From: Prorocentrum cordatum
Taxonomy: Eukaryota > Sar > Dinophyceae > Prorocentrales > Prorocentraceae
NCBI GenBank assembly: GCA_963575745.1
Contig: CAUYUJ010004559.1
Location: 192,525-256,524, forward strand
Length of the DNA: 64,000 bases
Reading direction: 5' to 3'
Part shown: in pieces, positions 27,940 to 39,053 of the stretch
How positions within the stretch are numbered: position 1 is the stretch's first letter
How the letters are laid out: each line of letters begins with the position of its first letter
Notes under the pieces: generated by a model
Databases searched by the model: none
What the model saw: only the letters and a program-made list of their open reading frames with translations
Told to the model about the DNA's origin: nothing
Translations under genes and position numbers: made by a program

Positions 27940-28395
27940 CTCGTCCTCCTCCTCCTCCTCCTTCTCCTCCTACTCCTGCTCCTCCTCCTCCTCCCCCTCC
28001 ACACGCGCCCCGTCCTCCCCTCCACTCGCTGGCGCTGCGGAGACGGCAGCCAGTCGTCGTCGACGAAGTCGTCGACGAAGTCGTCGAGGTCGTCGGAATC
28101 ATTCAGGGCGTCGATGTCGTGGTCGTCGTCGAGGTTGTCAAGGTCGCCGAGGCCGTCGTCGGCGTCGGCGTCGCCATCAATGTCGGCGTGGGCGTCGTCG
28201 CCGCCGAAGTCGTCGAGGTCATCGACGTCATCGGTGGCTCCTGTGTCGTGGTCGTCGTCGAGGTCGTCAAATCGTCGAGGTCGTCGTCGGCATCGTCGTT
28301 GTTGTCGTCGACGTTGTCGAGGTCGTCGAGGTCCTCGGCGTCGTCGTCGCCGTCGTCGACCACATCCTCTTCCTTCTCCTCCTCCTCCTCTTCCT
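27940..28395. repeat. (CTC)n and (GTCGTC)n tracts
   Basis: CTC triplets to about 28000, then GTCGTCGACGAAG / GTCGAGGTCGTC repeats. Not coding as far as I can judge. Confidence 0.85.
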
Positions 28396-28554
28396 CGTGC
28401 CTTTCCTCATTGCTGGAATCAGATTTGCAAAGGTCTCCACCCCAAGGAGAGTGGGGCCACCCTTCTGCAAGACATTTTCAGTGTGCTTTAAGCATGCAGC
28501 ACAGCGGCCGTGCCAAAAAAACACCTCCTCCTCTTGACATCAAGCTCCTAGCTG

Positions 28555-29775
28555 GCTCTGCGAATCGATTCGGTTCTGAATTTGCTAAACAAGCGGCGAA
28601 GGAGCAGCAAGGCTTCGTGGTGGGCAGGCATTCCTATCAATTCCTCCACATAATTATCGCCGTTGACTCGGAGGCGAGAAGGTTGTCCATGCTGCCCTGC
28701 GCGCTGTTCAGTGTCGCCGATCTCGGTATGTGCTCGCCTGTCCTTCGATTGGTGTTCGTGAATATGGATATTGCAGTTGCATTCGCGAACTTGATGCACC
28801 AGTGGATCTGGCAGATGGCACGGCGCAGTGGAATACGTGGCCCCATGCTCACCTTCCTGAAAGCGTGTTATCGCTTCCCGTTGGTGTGTCGCGACGTTGG
28901 TGGCGAGAGACGACCCTTGTTGCCCGCTGTCGGGGACAGCATGTGCCATCCTTTTCGATCCGCTGATAATGAATATGTCTCTTGAGTTGCGCCTGCCACG
29001 ACGGCGCGGACTGCTCCGTGCATGTGCCGACGACTTGCAGGTGATGCTTGGCTCGCTGAACGACCTGGTCATACTTGTGCCTCACCTGATGGCAGCAGAA
29101 ACACGGGTTTGTCTCAAGATCCAGGCGAAGAAGTGCGTGATCGTTTCCGTCTGGGCGTTGCCGTCGCAGTCCTTCCTCGGCGAGTTCCGCGAACACCTTG
29201 CCTCCGTCCACCCCATTGCAAGGATTTCCAGGTAGAGGCGATGGCGAATTTCCTGGGGGCATTCCATCGGACCTAGAGCGACCAGTGGCCTTCACCGGCG
29301 CGCTCCCAGTCTGAAGTGGTGGGGGCACTCCCAGCTTCTCGGCAGCCCGCGGGTTCCGCTGCAGGCTGGCACCAAGATTTGCAACGCCACCACCATCACC
29401 ACGCTGAGCTAGGTCTGCCAAATCTTCCCGCCGACGAGCAAATCTGCTGGAGCGCGAAACCTTTGCTCTGCACGAAGTTCTGCGCACCGCCTCCTCGAGC
29501 TTCACCCAGGCCAACCTCTTTCCCTTGGACGTTGGGCTGCATTTGCTGATCCGCACAGCGTCGAGGCACTCTTGGCAGTAATTATTTGGCACTCGGCGGC
29601 TTCTACCATGCGGCGCCGGCGCGATGCCCACGCGACGCTTGAATCCACGGCCGCCGCACACGCTTGCATGCAGAGATATACAGCTTGCAAGTCGTACGGG
29701 ACTTGCTGGATGGACGCGTCCCCTATCGCCTGTTCCCTCGCCCACGCGGCCAACACTGTAAGAACGGTTTTTTGA
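28555..29775 (+). pseudogene. LINE reverse transcriptase remnant
   Basis: RT blocks in two frames. In frame 28555-28985: QQGFVVGRHSYQFLHIII, VFVNMDIAVAFANLMHQWI (motif A region), GIRGPMLTFLKACYRFP. In the frame from about 28915: CPLSGTACAILFDPLIM (motif B), LRACADDLQVML (catalytic ADD), LKIQAKKCVIVSV. A +/-1 shift near 28920-28950 separates them. The downstream frame continues FLGAFHRT then decays. Upstream endonuclease not found. Resembles the LINE type at 2-7.8 kb more than the one at 52.6 kb. Confidence 0.82.
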
Positions 29776-29836
29776 AGGCAGATCTGCCCTGTAAGAACGG
29801 TTTTTTGAAGGCAGATCTGCCTTCAAAAAACCGTTC
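29756..29836. repeat. 33-bp direct repeat merging into a 42-bp perfect palindrome
   Basis: CTGTAAGAACGGTTTTTTGA occurs at 29756 and 29789 (period 33). The second copy runs into its own complement: 29795-29836 is a perfect 42-bp palindrome centred on GGCAGATCTGCC. Rho-like or RNA hairpin roles are not indicated; it looks like the junction of an inverted duplication. Confidence 0.93.
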
Positions 29837-30304
29837 CCACCGACTTCGTGAAGGCGCATGCTCGGTACACAGGCGCTGTGCTCATGCACGTGAGGGTGTC
29901 GCGTATGCGGATCGCTCCCTTGGACGGGCCCACTGTCTTGCGGCATTGCACGGCGAGCGGGCCCTTGCCGAACGTGCCCGGGCACATAAATGACCCTTCG
30001 TCATCATTGCGCTCGTCGCCCAGTCCTCGGCAGTCCATCCTACATGCGCGCCCTGGCCAGTCATTTCTTTCCAGATGAGTTCGAGGCAACGATCCGCAAG
30101 CGGGTGCGGAACTGGGCCGGCGATTGATACCCTCTACCTCATGGTTTTCGTTGCCGTTGGCGCCTGGCTCGTGAAGTGCTTCAATTTCTGCTGCCATCTC
30201 GTGTCTGGCCCGTGTTGAAGACGCATGCGGTGAGCCAGACTACTTCGCTCCGTCTGCATGTAGTGCCAGAGCAGATGTCCTGCCGCTTCAAATGCATCGA
30301 TGGC

Positions 30305-30488
30305 TACTCCAGATTTCGTAATAAAAGGGAGGGGGTCTGAACCCTCCAAGACAAGCCATTTTAGACCTCCCACGCGGGAGAACCCTCCAAAACATCGTCC
30401 CCAGACCCCCCAGGCCCTCCAAGATAGCCTGGAATAGACCCCCCCCGCGAAATGAGACCCACCTCCCTTTATTACGAAATCTGGAGTA
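30305..30488. mobile_element. 184-bp TIR element
   Basis: TACTCCAGATTTCGTAATAA at left and TTATTACGAAATCTGGAGTA at right are perfect inverted 20-mers; the arms continue into AGGGAGG / CCTCCC. Interior has AACCCTCCAA twice. Single copy here; no obvious duplication. Confidence 0.9.
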
Positions 30489-31017
30489 TGGTTCCCTCGA
30501 GCACTGCATGCGTTGCCGCGCTCTTTGGCACCTGGTGGCGTTGCCCTGTGGTCCACCAAGATCTCCTCGTGCGTCTCGGGATCTGCGCTGTACGCCAACA
30601 GCTGAGGGAGAAATCCAGATTCCACGGCGTGACCCGCGTTGTGGTCATGTTCAGGCTGAACCACTGCTTCAAGGACTCCGACATTCACGCGTGCGTGTCC
30701 CACGCCGCCGCGGTTCGTGCGGTTCGCGGTTCCTTGAGGTTACGTCCCAGTCTCCCAAGCGGTGTTGCGTAAGTTTGGGGAGACTAGCGTCCGCAAGGGG
30801 ATGTTCGCTCTTCCTCCTCGTCTTCCTCTGTCGTCAAGTCGGTCGGTGCTCAAAGAGGCTCGAAGTGTAAACAGGAAAAGAAGCGAGAACGGGCAGGAGG
30901 AAGAATTTTCGACGGGGGAGCCCCGAAGGCAAGCCCGTGTTCAAGCACCCCTCCGAGAGGGGGGACGCACGGTAGGAAGAACGAAAAGAAGGCAGGAGGC
31001 CGCAGAAGGGATGCATG

Positions 31018-31200
31018 TCGGCGGCGAGCGAGGGGGGGAAGTGAGAAGGAGGAGGCCTTCCCCGAAGGCGGCGGGGCTCCTCAGAAGGCCTCGCGCCTTC
31101 AGCGTCTTCGGGGAAGGTTTAGGATCAGAAGGCTGGGGAACTTCCGAGCCTTCTGGTAAGGGCTTCTCCTTCTCACTCCCCCCCCCGGGCTCGCCGCCGA
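31018..31200 (+). mobile_element. F8 TIR element, copy 2
   Basis: GTCGGCGGCGAGCGAGGGGG, GGAAGTGAGAAGGAGG at left; CCTTCTCACTCCCCC, GGGCTCGCCGCCGA at right. Interior GGCCTTC / GAAGGC arms as in the other copies. Confidence 0.85.
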
Positions 31201-31339
31201 GCACGGGCGCGGGACTCGCCAGTGCTCCAAGAGGGAACCCCGGGGACACGAGGCCCGCGAAGCCCAGCCGCAGACCAGGAACCAGGAAGTCGAGCCGAGC
31301 CCAGCAGCTGCTCGGTCACCTCTAACTTGCCACGTACGG

Positions 31340-31585
31340 CGGTAGCCAGCGGGGCCCATCAGTAACGGCACGTCGCTCGCGGGTTCACGGGCAACCTCCC
31401 AGTTTTGCGGCGTCGGCGGGTTGGGCGTCTTGCGGCGGCCGAGCAGGGCGAGCAGGTTGTCGCGCACCCCTGGGAGCTGCAGCGCCACCATGAACTCGAG
31501 CATGCGCGCGGTCATGCGCAGCTGGACGATCTCGGGTCGTCCGATCAGCGTCCGCAGGGTCAAACCCAGCATGCCAGAATTACAC
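31340..31585 (-). CDS. Possible exon, unknown function
   Basis: On the minus strand this stretch reads as a balanced, non-repetitive peptide: TLRTLIGRPEIVQLRMTARM, then LEFMVALQLPGVRDNLLALL. It has host-like GC-ending codons and contrasts with the low-complexity flanks. I recognise no family; it could equally be a transposon remnant. Limits are approximate and no start or splice sites are assigned. Confidence 0.3.
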
Positions 31586-32960
31586 ACACATGTGTATGCA
31601 AATGCAGCTGCTGGTGTGATGCCGATGGCCACGGTCAGGGGTAACTCTGCGAATGGGATGGGGCGTCAGGGTGTGGAGCGCCGTCGAGACGAGACCCCAT
31701 GCGGCAGGGACCACTGCGGGGATCACCAAGCCAAATTGCAAAGCGGACCCTGCCATGCACTCGATCGGCTGGACACGCAATGTGGACGGTCGCGGGAAAT
31801 TGCGCCCCACGTGCTTCCAGATCCACTCCACGACCGTCGGTGAAACACAACCGCAAGTGAGGGCAGCACGTGCATCTGGAGGCCCAGGAGGAAGAGGAGG
31901 ATGAGGAGGAGGACGAGGAGGAGTGATCGAAAAGGTACGTTGGTTTGAATCGGCCTCTGGGGGCCCGTTTCGGGCCCAGGGGCCGGCAGGAATCGATCCA
32001 GATGAAAGTTTGGCAAGCATGGACCCCAGAAGGGGCCAATGACCGCTTTCCAGCGGACTTCGGTCGGGACCCAGAGGAGGAGGATGATGAGCACGAGGAG
32101 CACGAGGGCCAGTGTAAACCCAAGTGTAAACCCAAAACGCATCAACGATTTTGCAACCAACAAGGACTCCCTCCAAGTTCTCTCTGCAGAGGCCCCTACG
32201 GGAAATTGTTTTCATTGCGGGAAGTGCCGCATTGGACGACAACCGTCTGAGAATTCTCAATCGTGCCCAAACTCCATTCCTGGAATTCCCACGCCGCGAA
32301 TCAACGTGACTGTTGCGTCTCTACGATCCAGCGTGCCAGAACACCATTCTTGGGACTTCACCAACACGAACCAACGTTACCTGACAATCGAAAGTCGTAC
32401 CAGACCGCAGTGGTTAGGATTTCAACCATACGAAGCCTTGACATTGTTGCAAGCGTTGAAGCCGGATGTGCGCGGCGCCAAGGCGAGAGGCACATTTCGA
32501 AAAGAAGCTGCCGTCCGCCCTTGAAGCTGCTACAGACTTGAAGCGTCAGGACCGTAGATGGTAAGGAAGTCTCAGGCGAGTCGCCTGGTCCTCCCTAGCG
32601 ACACGTCTCGGGATGCGACAGGGAGGAGCTATACAAATTGAGAAGGGATGGGTGGTGAGGAGGAGAAGCAGGAGGAGCAGAAGGAACAGCTGCGCAGCAG
32701 CAGCAGAAGGACCAGAGAAACTGCAGGATGCGCCCATGATGTAGCGGTACACCTCTTGCGTCCGGATTCTCAAAGCCTCGCGTATTCCCGACAGCTGGTC
32801 GCCAACGGGATTTCCACGCCACCGGGTTTGGGAGTATCTGTTCTGGCTCTCCTTCTGGGTGGCTGCCAGCTCGCTCGCTTCGCTTGCCTTTCTTTTCCTG
32901 CTGCCTAGTCGCGGCCCGACTAGTGTTCGGACGGCTTTCGGCCCGCCTCGCGAGCCTGTT
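31586..32960. other. No supported gene
   Basis: Contains short GAG-rich tracts (31885-31925, 32080-32120, 32650-32690). A CAGTGTAAACCCAAG block near 32111 recurs at about 63172. A TTTCGAAAAGAAGCTGCCGT block at 32496 belongs to a dispersed motif also at 36004, 36345, 63422 and 63585. Confidence 0.45.
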
Positions 32961-33159
32961 GACCTAAAAGTATCCCCGACAGCTCGCGCAGCTGCCCCTC
33001 GCTGGTCTGTCTGACTTTGTGACGCCGCGCGGGTGTCCGCTCGCGGTCGCGATCAAGAGTACCCCCGACAGCTCAGCAGGGAAAACATGCAAAAGGGGAG
33101 CTGCCCTTTTCGGGGGAGCCCGGCCTCGCGTAGAGCCCAGGGGGCCCTCCGTGGGCCAG

Positions 33160-33440
33160 GGGCTTCTTGGATGCCCGTCGGGGCCCCTTGGGGCGATGGC
33201 CTCCTGGGGGGCATCCTGGCGGCTAGTCGGGGCCTCTCGGGGCGCCCGGGCGGCCTCTCTGAAGGCCTCTTGGGGTGCCCTTGGGGGCGCATCGGCAGTC
33301 TTCAGAGCCTCTTGTGGCGTAGCGGGTGCCTCTTGGAGGCCTGATGGGGCCGCTTGATGGCTTCTCGGGGGCATCATGGACGCCGCTTGGGCGCCTCTTG
33401 GGGCACTCCATGGGCTCTGTTGGGAGCGTTTCGTGCCGTC
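33160..33440. repeat. Degenerate GGGGCCTCTTGG array
   Basis: Same type as 15408-15830: CTTGGGGTGCC, CTCTTGGAGGCC units. Complementary Pro/Arg-rich frames ignored. Confidence 0.8.
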
Positions 33441-34725
33441 TTGGGGCAATCTTGCAGGCTATCGATGAAAGAAGGGGGGTCGTCAATTAGCCCTGCCCCC
33501 CCCAAAGGAGGCCAACATGGGCCACAAACCGCAGCAATATCCATGATGTGCCTGCTCGCTCGCTGATGCCTTCTTGGATCCTCTAACTGTCCGCCGCCCC
33601 CCTGTCCATACTTAGGGGGAGGGGGAGGGGGGAGGGGTCAAGACACCTCTCCCAGACGCAACCTCTTTGCCTCACTCCCACCCGCCCTCCAGCCACACGA
33701 GTCGCACCGGAGCCTCAGCATATTCAGTGGTCGTCTTTGGATGAGCTGCTGCTGGGAAGCAGTACGGACCCCAGGTGCGGGACGCTGGGGCGAGGTGCGC
33801 CACGCGTGCCAGGCGCGCCCGGCGCCCCTGCGGTCCAAGCGTGCCAGGCACGCCTTGTGCGCCAGATGCCCCACGTGCGCTAAGTACGCCGCGTGCTCCA
33901 GCCGCGCCAGGTGGGCCACGTTCGGAGCACGCAGGTGCGCCCGCGCACATCGGGAAACATGTCGGCCCCACCATCCTATTCGAAAACAACGCACGATCGC
34001 GGCGGACTGCCCATCATGATGTCTGGTGGGCCTGCACACATCAGGCAACATGCCAGCACTCCAGAGTCCTTGTCAAAGACCTACGTGCAGTGATAGCCGG
34101 GTGCCCGCGCATGATCCAGATTCAGCCTCGAAGTGCATTGAGTTTTGGTTTGTTGACAGGGGTGGTGGTCATGCGCACGGCAGGCCATATGCTGGCACCC
34201 CCGCCGTTCCCGTCACAAGACAGTACGAAGTGCTGGCGGCCCACCAGACCATGACCTTATATTTGCGGCAAGTGCATTTTGCATAGCTTGCTGACAGGGA
34301 TGGCGGGGGAGGATTTTATGGTTCCGGGTCTGTCGCGGGTCGGATAGGGGAGGGGTTGTGCGTGTCAGTAAGGAACAGTGTCGAACTCTCCCCCGAGGGA
34401 GGACAAGGGGGCTTGAAGAGGAATAGCCATAAACCACCTACGCCCAAAAGGTCTGGTGGATTACACCATTGAAGTCCCTGAACGCATTCCTTCTCATTGC
34501 GGGAAGCGCCCGCTTGAAAGACGAGCGATCCTCGGGCCCGCCATTCAGTTGAAAACTCCGTTTTACAAAGGCACAGCCCTGCATCGTTTTAGTTACCCAG
34601 GTGCCTGCGGCAAATTCAGCACCGTGCCAGCGAAGGACTCTGTGCGACGACGCTTTGAACACAGGCCGGAAGGCCGTCACTTGTGCTGATATCGTCTCCC
34701 TGTCTTCAAGAGTTCCCACGAGAGA
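33441..34725. other. No supported gene
   Basis: Includes a TGCCAGGCGCGCC-type short repeat at 33775-33950. No domain recognised on either strand. Confidence 0.45.
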
Positions 34726-34729
34726 CTTA

Positions 34730-35060
34730 ATTCGGCCATCTTGGGGCTTTTTTTGACCTGTGGGGCAGTCTTGCGGGTCCCCCGAGGCCGTCTTGGGCCA
34801 TGTTAGGGCCCTGTAGGAGAGCCGTCTTTGGAGATTCTCGGGGGGCCTCTTGGAGGCCTCTTGGGGGTGTCTTGGTGGCGTTTCGGGGACTTTGGGGCGC
34901 TCCTTGGGCCGCAAAAGGGTGCTCTTGGGCCGTCTGGCGCCTTCGCAGTCCGTCTTGGGACCCTCTCTGGGCCGTCTTGGGGCTCTGACGAGTCTCTTGG
35001 GCTGGCTTGGAGGCATCTTGGGTTATCCTCAGGCCCTCTTGAGGGCCTGTTGCGCCATCT
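34730..35060. repeat. Degenerate TTGGGCCGTCTTGGGG array
   Basis: Third block of the GGCCTCTTGGG family. Its reverse complement is open but low-complexity. Confidence 0.8.
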
Positions 35061-35214
35061 TTGGGCCGCCATGGGCTTACAGAAGCTCGGAATGATGAGA
35101 CTGCGGGCATCACTTCAAACACTGGATGGGAAAGCATGGCTTCGGCATCGTCGGGACCTCCTGGAGGTCTTTTTGAACCCCTCTTGGGCCGCTGGGGTTG
35201 CCGCATTGGGCGGT

Positions 35215-35578
35215 CTTGTAGCCGTCCGGGCAGCCATCTCGGTGGCCTCGTTTCCTTTGAGCCTGTTTTTTATAGACTCTGGCAAGTTTACTTGCATGGA
35301 CGGGGGGGGGGCTGAGCCTGAAGCAAGCCCGGGGGGGCGCGGAAATCAAGTCGAAAGGCACTTGCACGCAGTATTCGCTTGGGGGGGGGGGCTGAAAGGC
35401 CCTGAAGGGGGGGGGGGGGCGCGGAAATCACGCAAGTCGAAAGGCACCTGCACGCTGGTATTCGCTTGAAGAGGGGCGAGGGGGGGGGGGGGAGGGCGAA
35501 CGCCATGCAAGTAAACTTGCCTCAACAAACAAAAAAACAGGCTCTTTCCTCGGCCGTCCGGGAAGCCATCTCCGGTGC
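35215..35578. repeat. ~28-bp direct repeats flanking a G-rich TIR element
   Basis: GCCGTCCGGGCAGCCATCTC (35218) and GCCGTCCGGGAAGCCATCTC (35551) continue with GGTG..CCT and flank the element below. Confidence 0.82.
35258..35546. mobile_element. G-rich TIR element
   Basis: GAGCCTGTTTTTTATAGACT then GGCAAGTTTACTTGCATGG at left; CCATGCAAGTAAACTTGCC then CAACAAACAAAAAAACAGGC at right. The inner 19 bp are perfect. The interior has G9 to G13 runs and an approximately 80-bp duplication (GCGCGGAAATCA...AAGTCGAAAGGCAC...TATTCGCTTG). Confidence 0.83.
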
Positions 35579-35687
35579 CTTTGAATGCTGCGCGAGAGCG
35601 CCAGGGAGGCGTCGGGGCGCTCGGGTGCCCCCGGGGAGGGGCGGGTCGCGCAGAACTCTGCAGGGAGGCTTGGGGCGGCCCTGGATC

Positions 35688-35871
35688 GTCGGCGAGCGAG
35701 AGGCGGAAGTGAGACGGAGGCGGCCCTCTCAGCAGGCGGCGGGGCTTCTCAGAAGGCCTCTGGCCTTTGGGTGGTTCTCTCTGCGGCTTCGGGGAAGGCC
35801 GAGAACACTTCTGAGCCTTCGTGGAAGGCCCGCCCCTTCTCGCTTCCCTAATTACCTTGCACGCCGCCGAT
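35688..35871 (+). mobile_element. F8 TIR element, copy 3
   Basis: GTCGGCGAGCGAGAGGCGGA, AGTGAGACGG at left; CCTTCTCGCTTCCC and ACGCCGCCGAT at right. Same orientation as copy 2. Confidence 0.83.
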
Positions 35872-36539
35872 TAGAAGAATACGGAAGCCCCACCAGGCAT
35901 CACTTGGCGTCCTCTAACGCCTCAGCGCACCAGGGGGCACGGTGGCGAGGAAGGCTCGCGAAGAGGTATGATCAATTGAAGGGTGTGTCCAGCAAGGGCC
36001 CCGTTTTGAAAAGGAGCCGCCCTCACTCCGTTGCACGGTATCTGATCTGCTGTCGCGCAAAAAGTACGAAGTATCAAGTGGGCGCTCCGTTTTGAATCTC
36101 GTACATCGTCCACCAGTGTAGCTGTTGCAAAAAAGGCAATTTTGACCGAACAAACTCAGGGAGTCTGAAGCGTGAGCCCCATGTCGACAAGGAACCGCTC
36201 TCTATCCTTGCAGTTGTTGGGGTATTGCAAGACGAAGGTGCGCGGTGCGAAGGCGATAGCCACGCATGCTGGAAATCACCCTCCGTGCCTGCAATTGCAG
36301 GACGCTTTTAACACGGCTGATCGGGGCGCGACGGCGAGAACCACAGTTTGAAAACCAGCCGCCCTCCACTGTTGCTGGGGCTGGCGACAGCGTGCAGCGC
36401 GGCGCTGCGGCGAGGGCCACGTCTTGATAACGTGCTGGCCTCGGTCCGTACAGCGGTTGAGAGCTTCACGCCTCATAGTCGTGAGCGTTGGGGAAGTCCC
36501 AGGCGAAAGGCCCCGGCCGCTCTGCCGGCACACTTGGTG

Positions 36540-36955
36540 GTGCGAGGAGGAGGAGGAAGAAGGAGGAGGAGGAGGAGGAGGGGGCGGAGGAGGAGAAGGA
36601 AGAGGAGGAGGAGGAGGAGGAGGAGGAGCTCTTAGAGAGGAGGCGTGGAGCAGAACGGGGAGGGCGGAGGAGCAAGAGGAGGAGGCTTTTACCTCCAGTC
36701 AGGATTTGCGTGAGCTTGCCTCCAGAAAAGAGGAGAAGAGGAGAGAGGGAGGAGGAGGAGGAGCAGAAGGAGAAGGAGGAGGGGGAGGAGGAGGAGGAGG
36801 AAGAGGAGAAGAAGGAGGAGAGGAGGAGGAGGCGGAGGAGAGGCGGAGGAGGCGGAGGAGAGGAGGAGGAGGAGGAGGAGGAGGAGGAAAAGGAGGAGGA
36901 GGAAGAGGAGGAGGAGGAGGAGGGGCGGGGGGGGGGGAACAGGAAGAGGAGGAGT
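36540..36955. repeat. (GGA)n purine tract, about 400 bp
   Basis: GGAGGA/AGGAAG/GGCGGAG triplet array with two short interruptions. Glu/Arg/Gly frames are repeat-derived. Confidence 0.93.
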
Positions 36956-37089
36956 GAGGAGGAGGGAGAATCGATGACGCAGTTTTCCTAGACCATTTCT
37001 TCTCGGCCTCGAGAGGCCTCCAGGAACCTCTCCTGGAGACATCCAAGGGAAACAAGGAGAAGGATATGTGACCAAAGAGCGACAGCCCC

Positions 37090-37117
37090 TACACACACAC
37101 ACACAAACACACACACA

Positions 37118-37167
<50 letters not shown>

Positions 37168-37392
37168 TACACACACACACACGCACACACACAGAGTCAC
37201 ACACACAGTCACACACACACTCACACACACACACACGCACACACACACGCACACACACAGAGTCACACACACAGTCACACACACACAAACACACACAGAG
37301 ACACACACACAGTCACACACACACAGTCACACACACACACACACGCACACACACACACACAAACACACACACAAACACCAACACACACACAG
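37090..37392. repeat. (CA)n microsatellite with GTCACA interruptions
   Basis: ACACACAC with ACGC, AGTC and AAAC variants; contains a higher-order duplication CACACAGAGTCACACACACAGTC (37189, 37256). Confidence 0.94.
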
Positions 37393-37394
37393 TC

Positions 37395-37510
37395 TTCGAG
37401 GTTCGCGCAGATCTCTTGGGTCGGCGCCGAGCCCCCTCTCCCCGCATCCCTAGCGGAGCCTCTGGCGTCTGGTGTGGGGAGGAGGGTCCAGCGCCGGCCC
37501 AAGACGCCCG
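37395..37510. mobile_element. F3-like hairpin, degenerate
   Basis: TTCGAGGTTCGCGCAGATCT, TTGGGTCGGCGCCGAGCCCCC at left; GGTCCAGCGCCGGCCCAAGA at right. Arms match F3 with several changes; the GC-rich centre is shortened. Confidence 0.62.
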
Positions 37511-37682
37511 CAGTGAGCCCCAGGGTGATTTCTCTCGGGGGGGGGGGGTCGGAGGTACCTCTCAGCCGTTCGGGCCCCCGAGGGGGTCCTCCGGCAGCTG
37601 CGCCCCGTCGAGGGCCTTCGGAGGGGGCCGGCGTCGTCCCAAGACTGCCTCTTGAGGCCCGCGGTATGGCCCGAGCGTAAGT

Positions 37683-37850
37683 CGTCGGAGAAGGAGGAGG
37701 AGGAGGAGGAGGAGGAGGAGGAGGGGCAGGAGGAGGAGGAGAGAGACGAGGAGAGGAGGGAGGATGAGGACGAGGGAGGGCGAGGGAGAGGAGGGGATTT
37801 GGAGGAGGAGGCTGAGGAGGAGGAGGAGGAGGAGCCGGATGACATGAGAG
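37683..37850. repeat. (GGA)n purine tract
   Basis: GAGGAGGAG repeat of about 160 bp. Confidence 0.93.
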
Positions 37851-38449
37851 ACTCGGGTAGGATGAGGAGGGCCAGTGCCGATCCGAAGGGAAGCGACCTC
37901 CCAGGCGACGAAGGTGCTCCTGTCGGTTTGGGTCCGGCACTGGCTCGGCGTGGTTGTCGCCAAGGCGGTGCGGCCGCGCTCTGCGTGCGTTGCCTCCCCG
38001 CCCCCACAGGGTTTCGAATACTTTTTCGCAGGAGGCGCCTATCCTATACACTGCCACGTCACCGATGGCGATGATCGAAGTCAGAAGCAAGTCGTGTGTC
38101 CGTTTCGGCCCCGGCCCGTTTCGGGCCCCAGGAGTATGATGTTCCAACCTACTTTAGTCTTGACCACCAGAAAGAAGGTCGAACACCAGGAGAAAGTGCA
38201 GAAACTCTAGGGTTTTCACGTACCGGGCCCTGGGGGACACTCGTCCGACACTGTTTCGACACTTTTCTGGGTGCTCGAAAGTATTTTGGGGATGTGGTCC
38301 TTAAGTACGATGGGAGCAACATAACCCCAGGACCGTCATGGGTAGATATGGGGTGCGAAACTATCCGGCATGCAGCCTGGGAGGGGTCTGCGGACCGTCT
38401 TTGACCAGCGTTCGGCCGTCGCCGCCTCCGTGTCGAGGGATCCTCTGCT

Positions 38450-38645
38450 ATCATGCGTGGCTTGCCTATATACAACTATAGGGCTCTGTTGCACACTACA
38501 GTATGCTATCAACATATCGTGTGAAATTCGGAAAGTAGTAAAATATAGTACAGAAATAGCGGAAAAATGATACAACATCGTGAAAACAGTGAAACATATT
38601 GACAATAGTGAAAGTATCGAAAAATGCGGAAAATAACAGTCTGCG
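38450..38645. other. AT-rich island
   Basis: About 190 bp of markedly AT-rich sequence with GAAAATAGT/GTGAAA-like 12-bp units (AATAGCGGAAAAATG, ACAGTGAAACA, ATAGTGAAAG) in otherwise GC-rich DNA. No gene. Confidence 0.7.
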
Positions 38646-39053
38646 CAAAAACCCGCAGAACGTAGTCCCTCCTCCTCCTCCTTCTCCTCCTCTTCCTCCC
38701 CCTCCTCTCCATCCTCTCCCTCCTCCTCAGCGGGCCAACCGCTCTGCTTTGCAGTTTTCGATCGTAGTTCTGACGATCGCAATGCAGGTGCTTCATCGGT
38801 GCGACCGCTTCACACGTTCGTGCTTCAGCGGCGGGGCCGCTTAGCACGTCCCCTCAGCGGCTTCCCATGGCGAGTCGCTGCGTCGGAAGCTCACCCGCGC
38901 GCGCCATGTCGTCCAGGATGCGCGCGGTCAGCACGCGTCCTGCAGCGAACGTGCCGCTGCATTCGGACGATGAAGGTGGCGAGCCTCTATTCTCATGCCC
39001 TAGCCATGTCATCTCTCCATCCAGGGGCAGCGGCATGACCGCTTTGCAGCGGC

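Noticed and set aside
28000-28395. Acidic/Ser-rich protein gene
   Set aside because: Frames arise from CTC and GTC triplets only; the first recognisable protein block begins in the LINE RT at about 28555.
37090-37392. Telomere-like or centromeric repeat
   Set aside because: It is an ordinary CA microsatellite; no TTTAGGG-type units seen.
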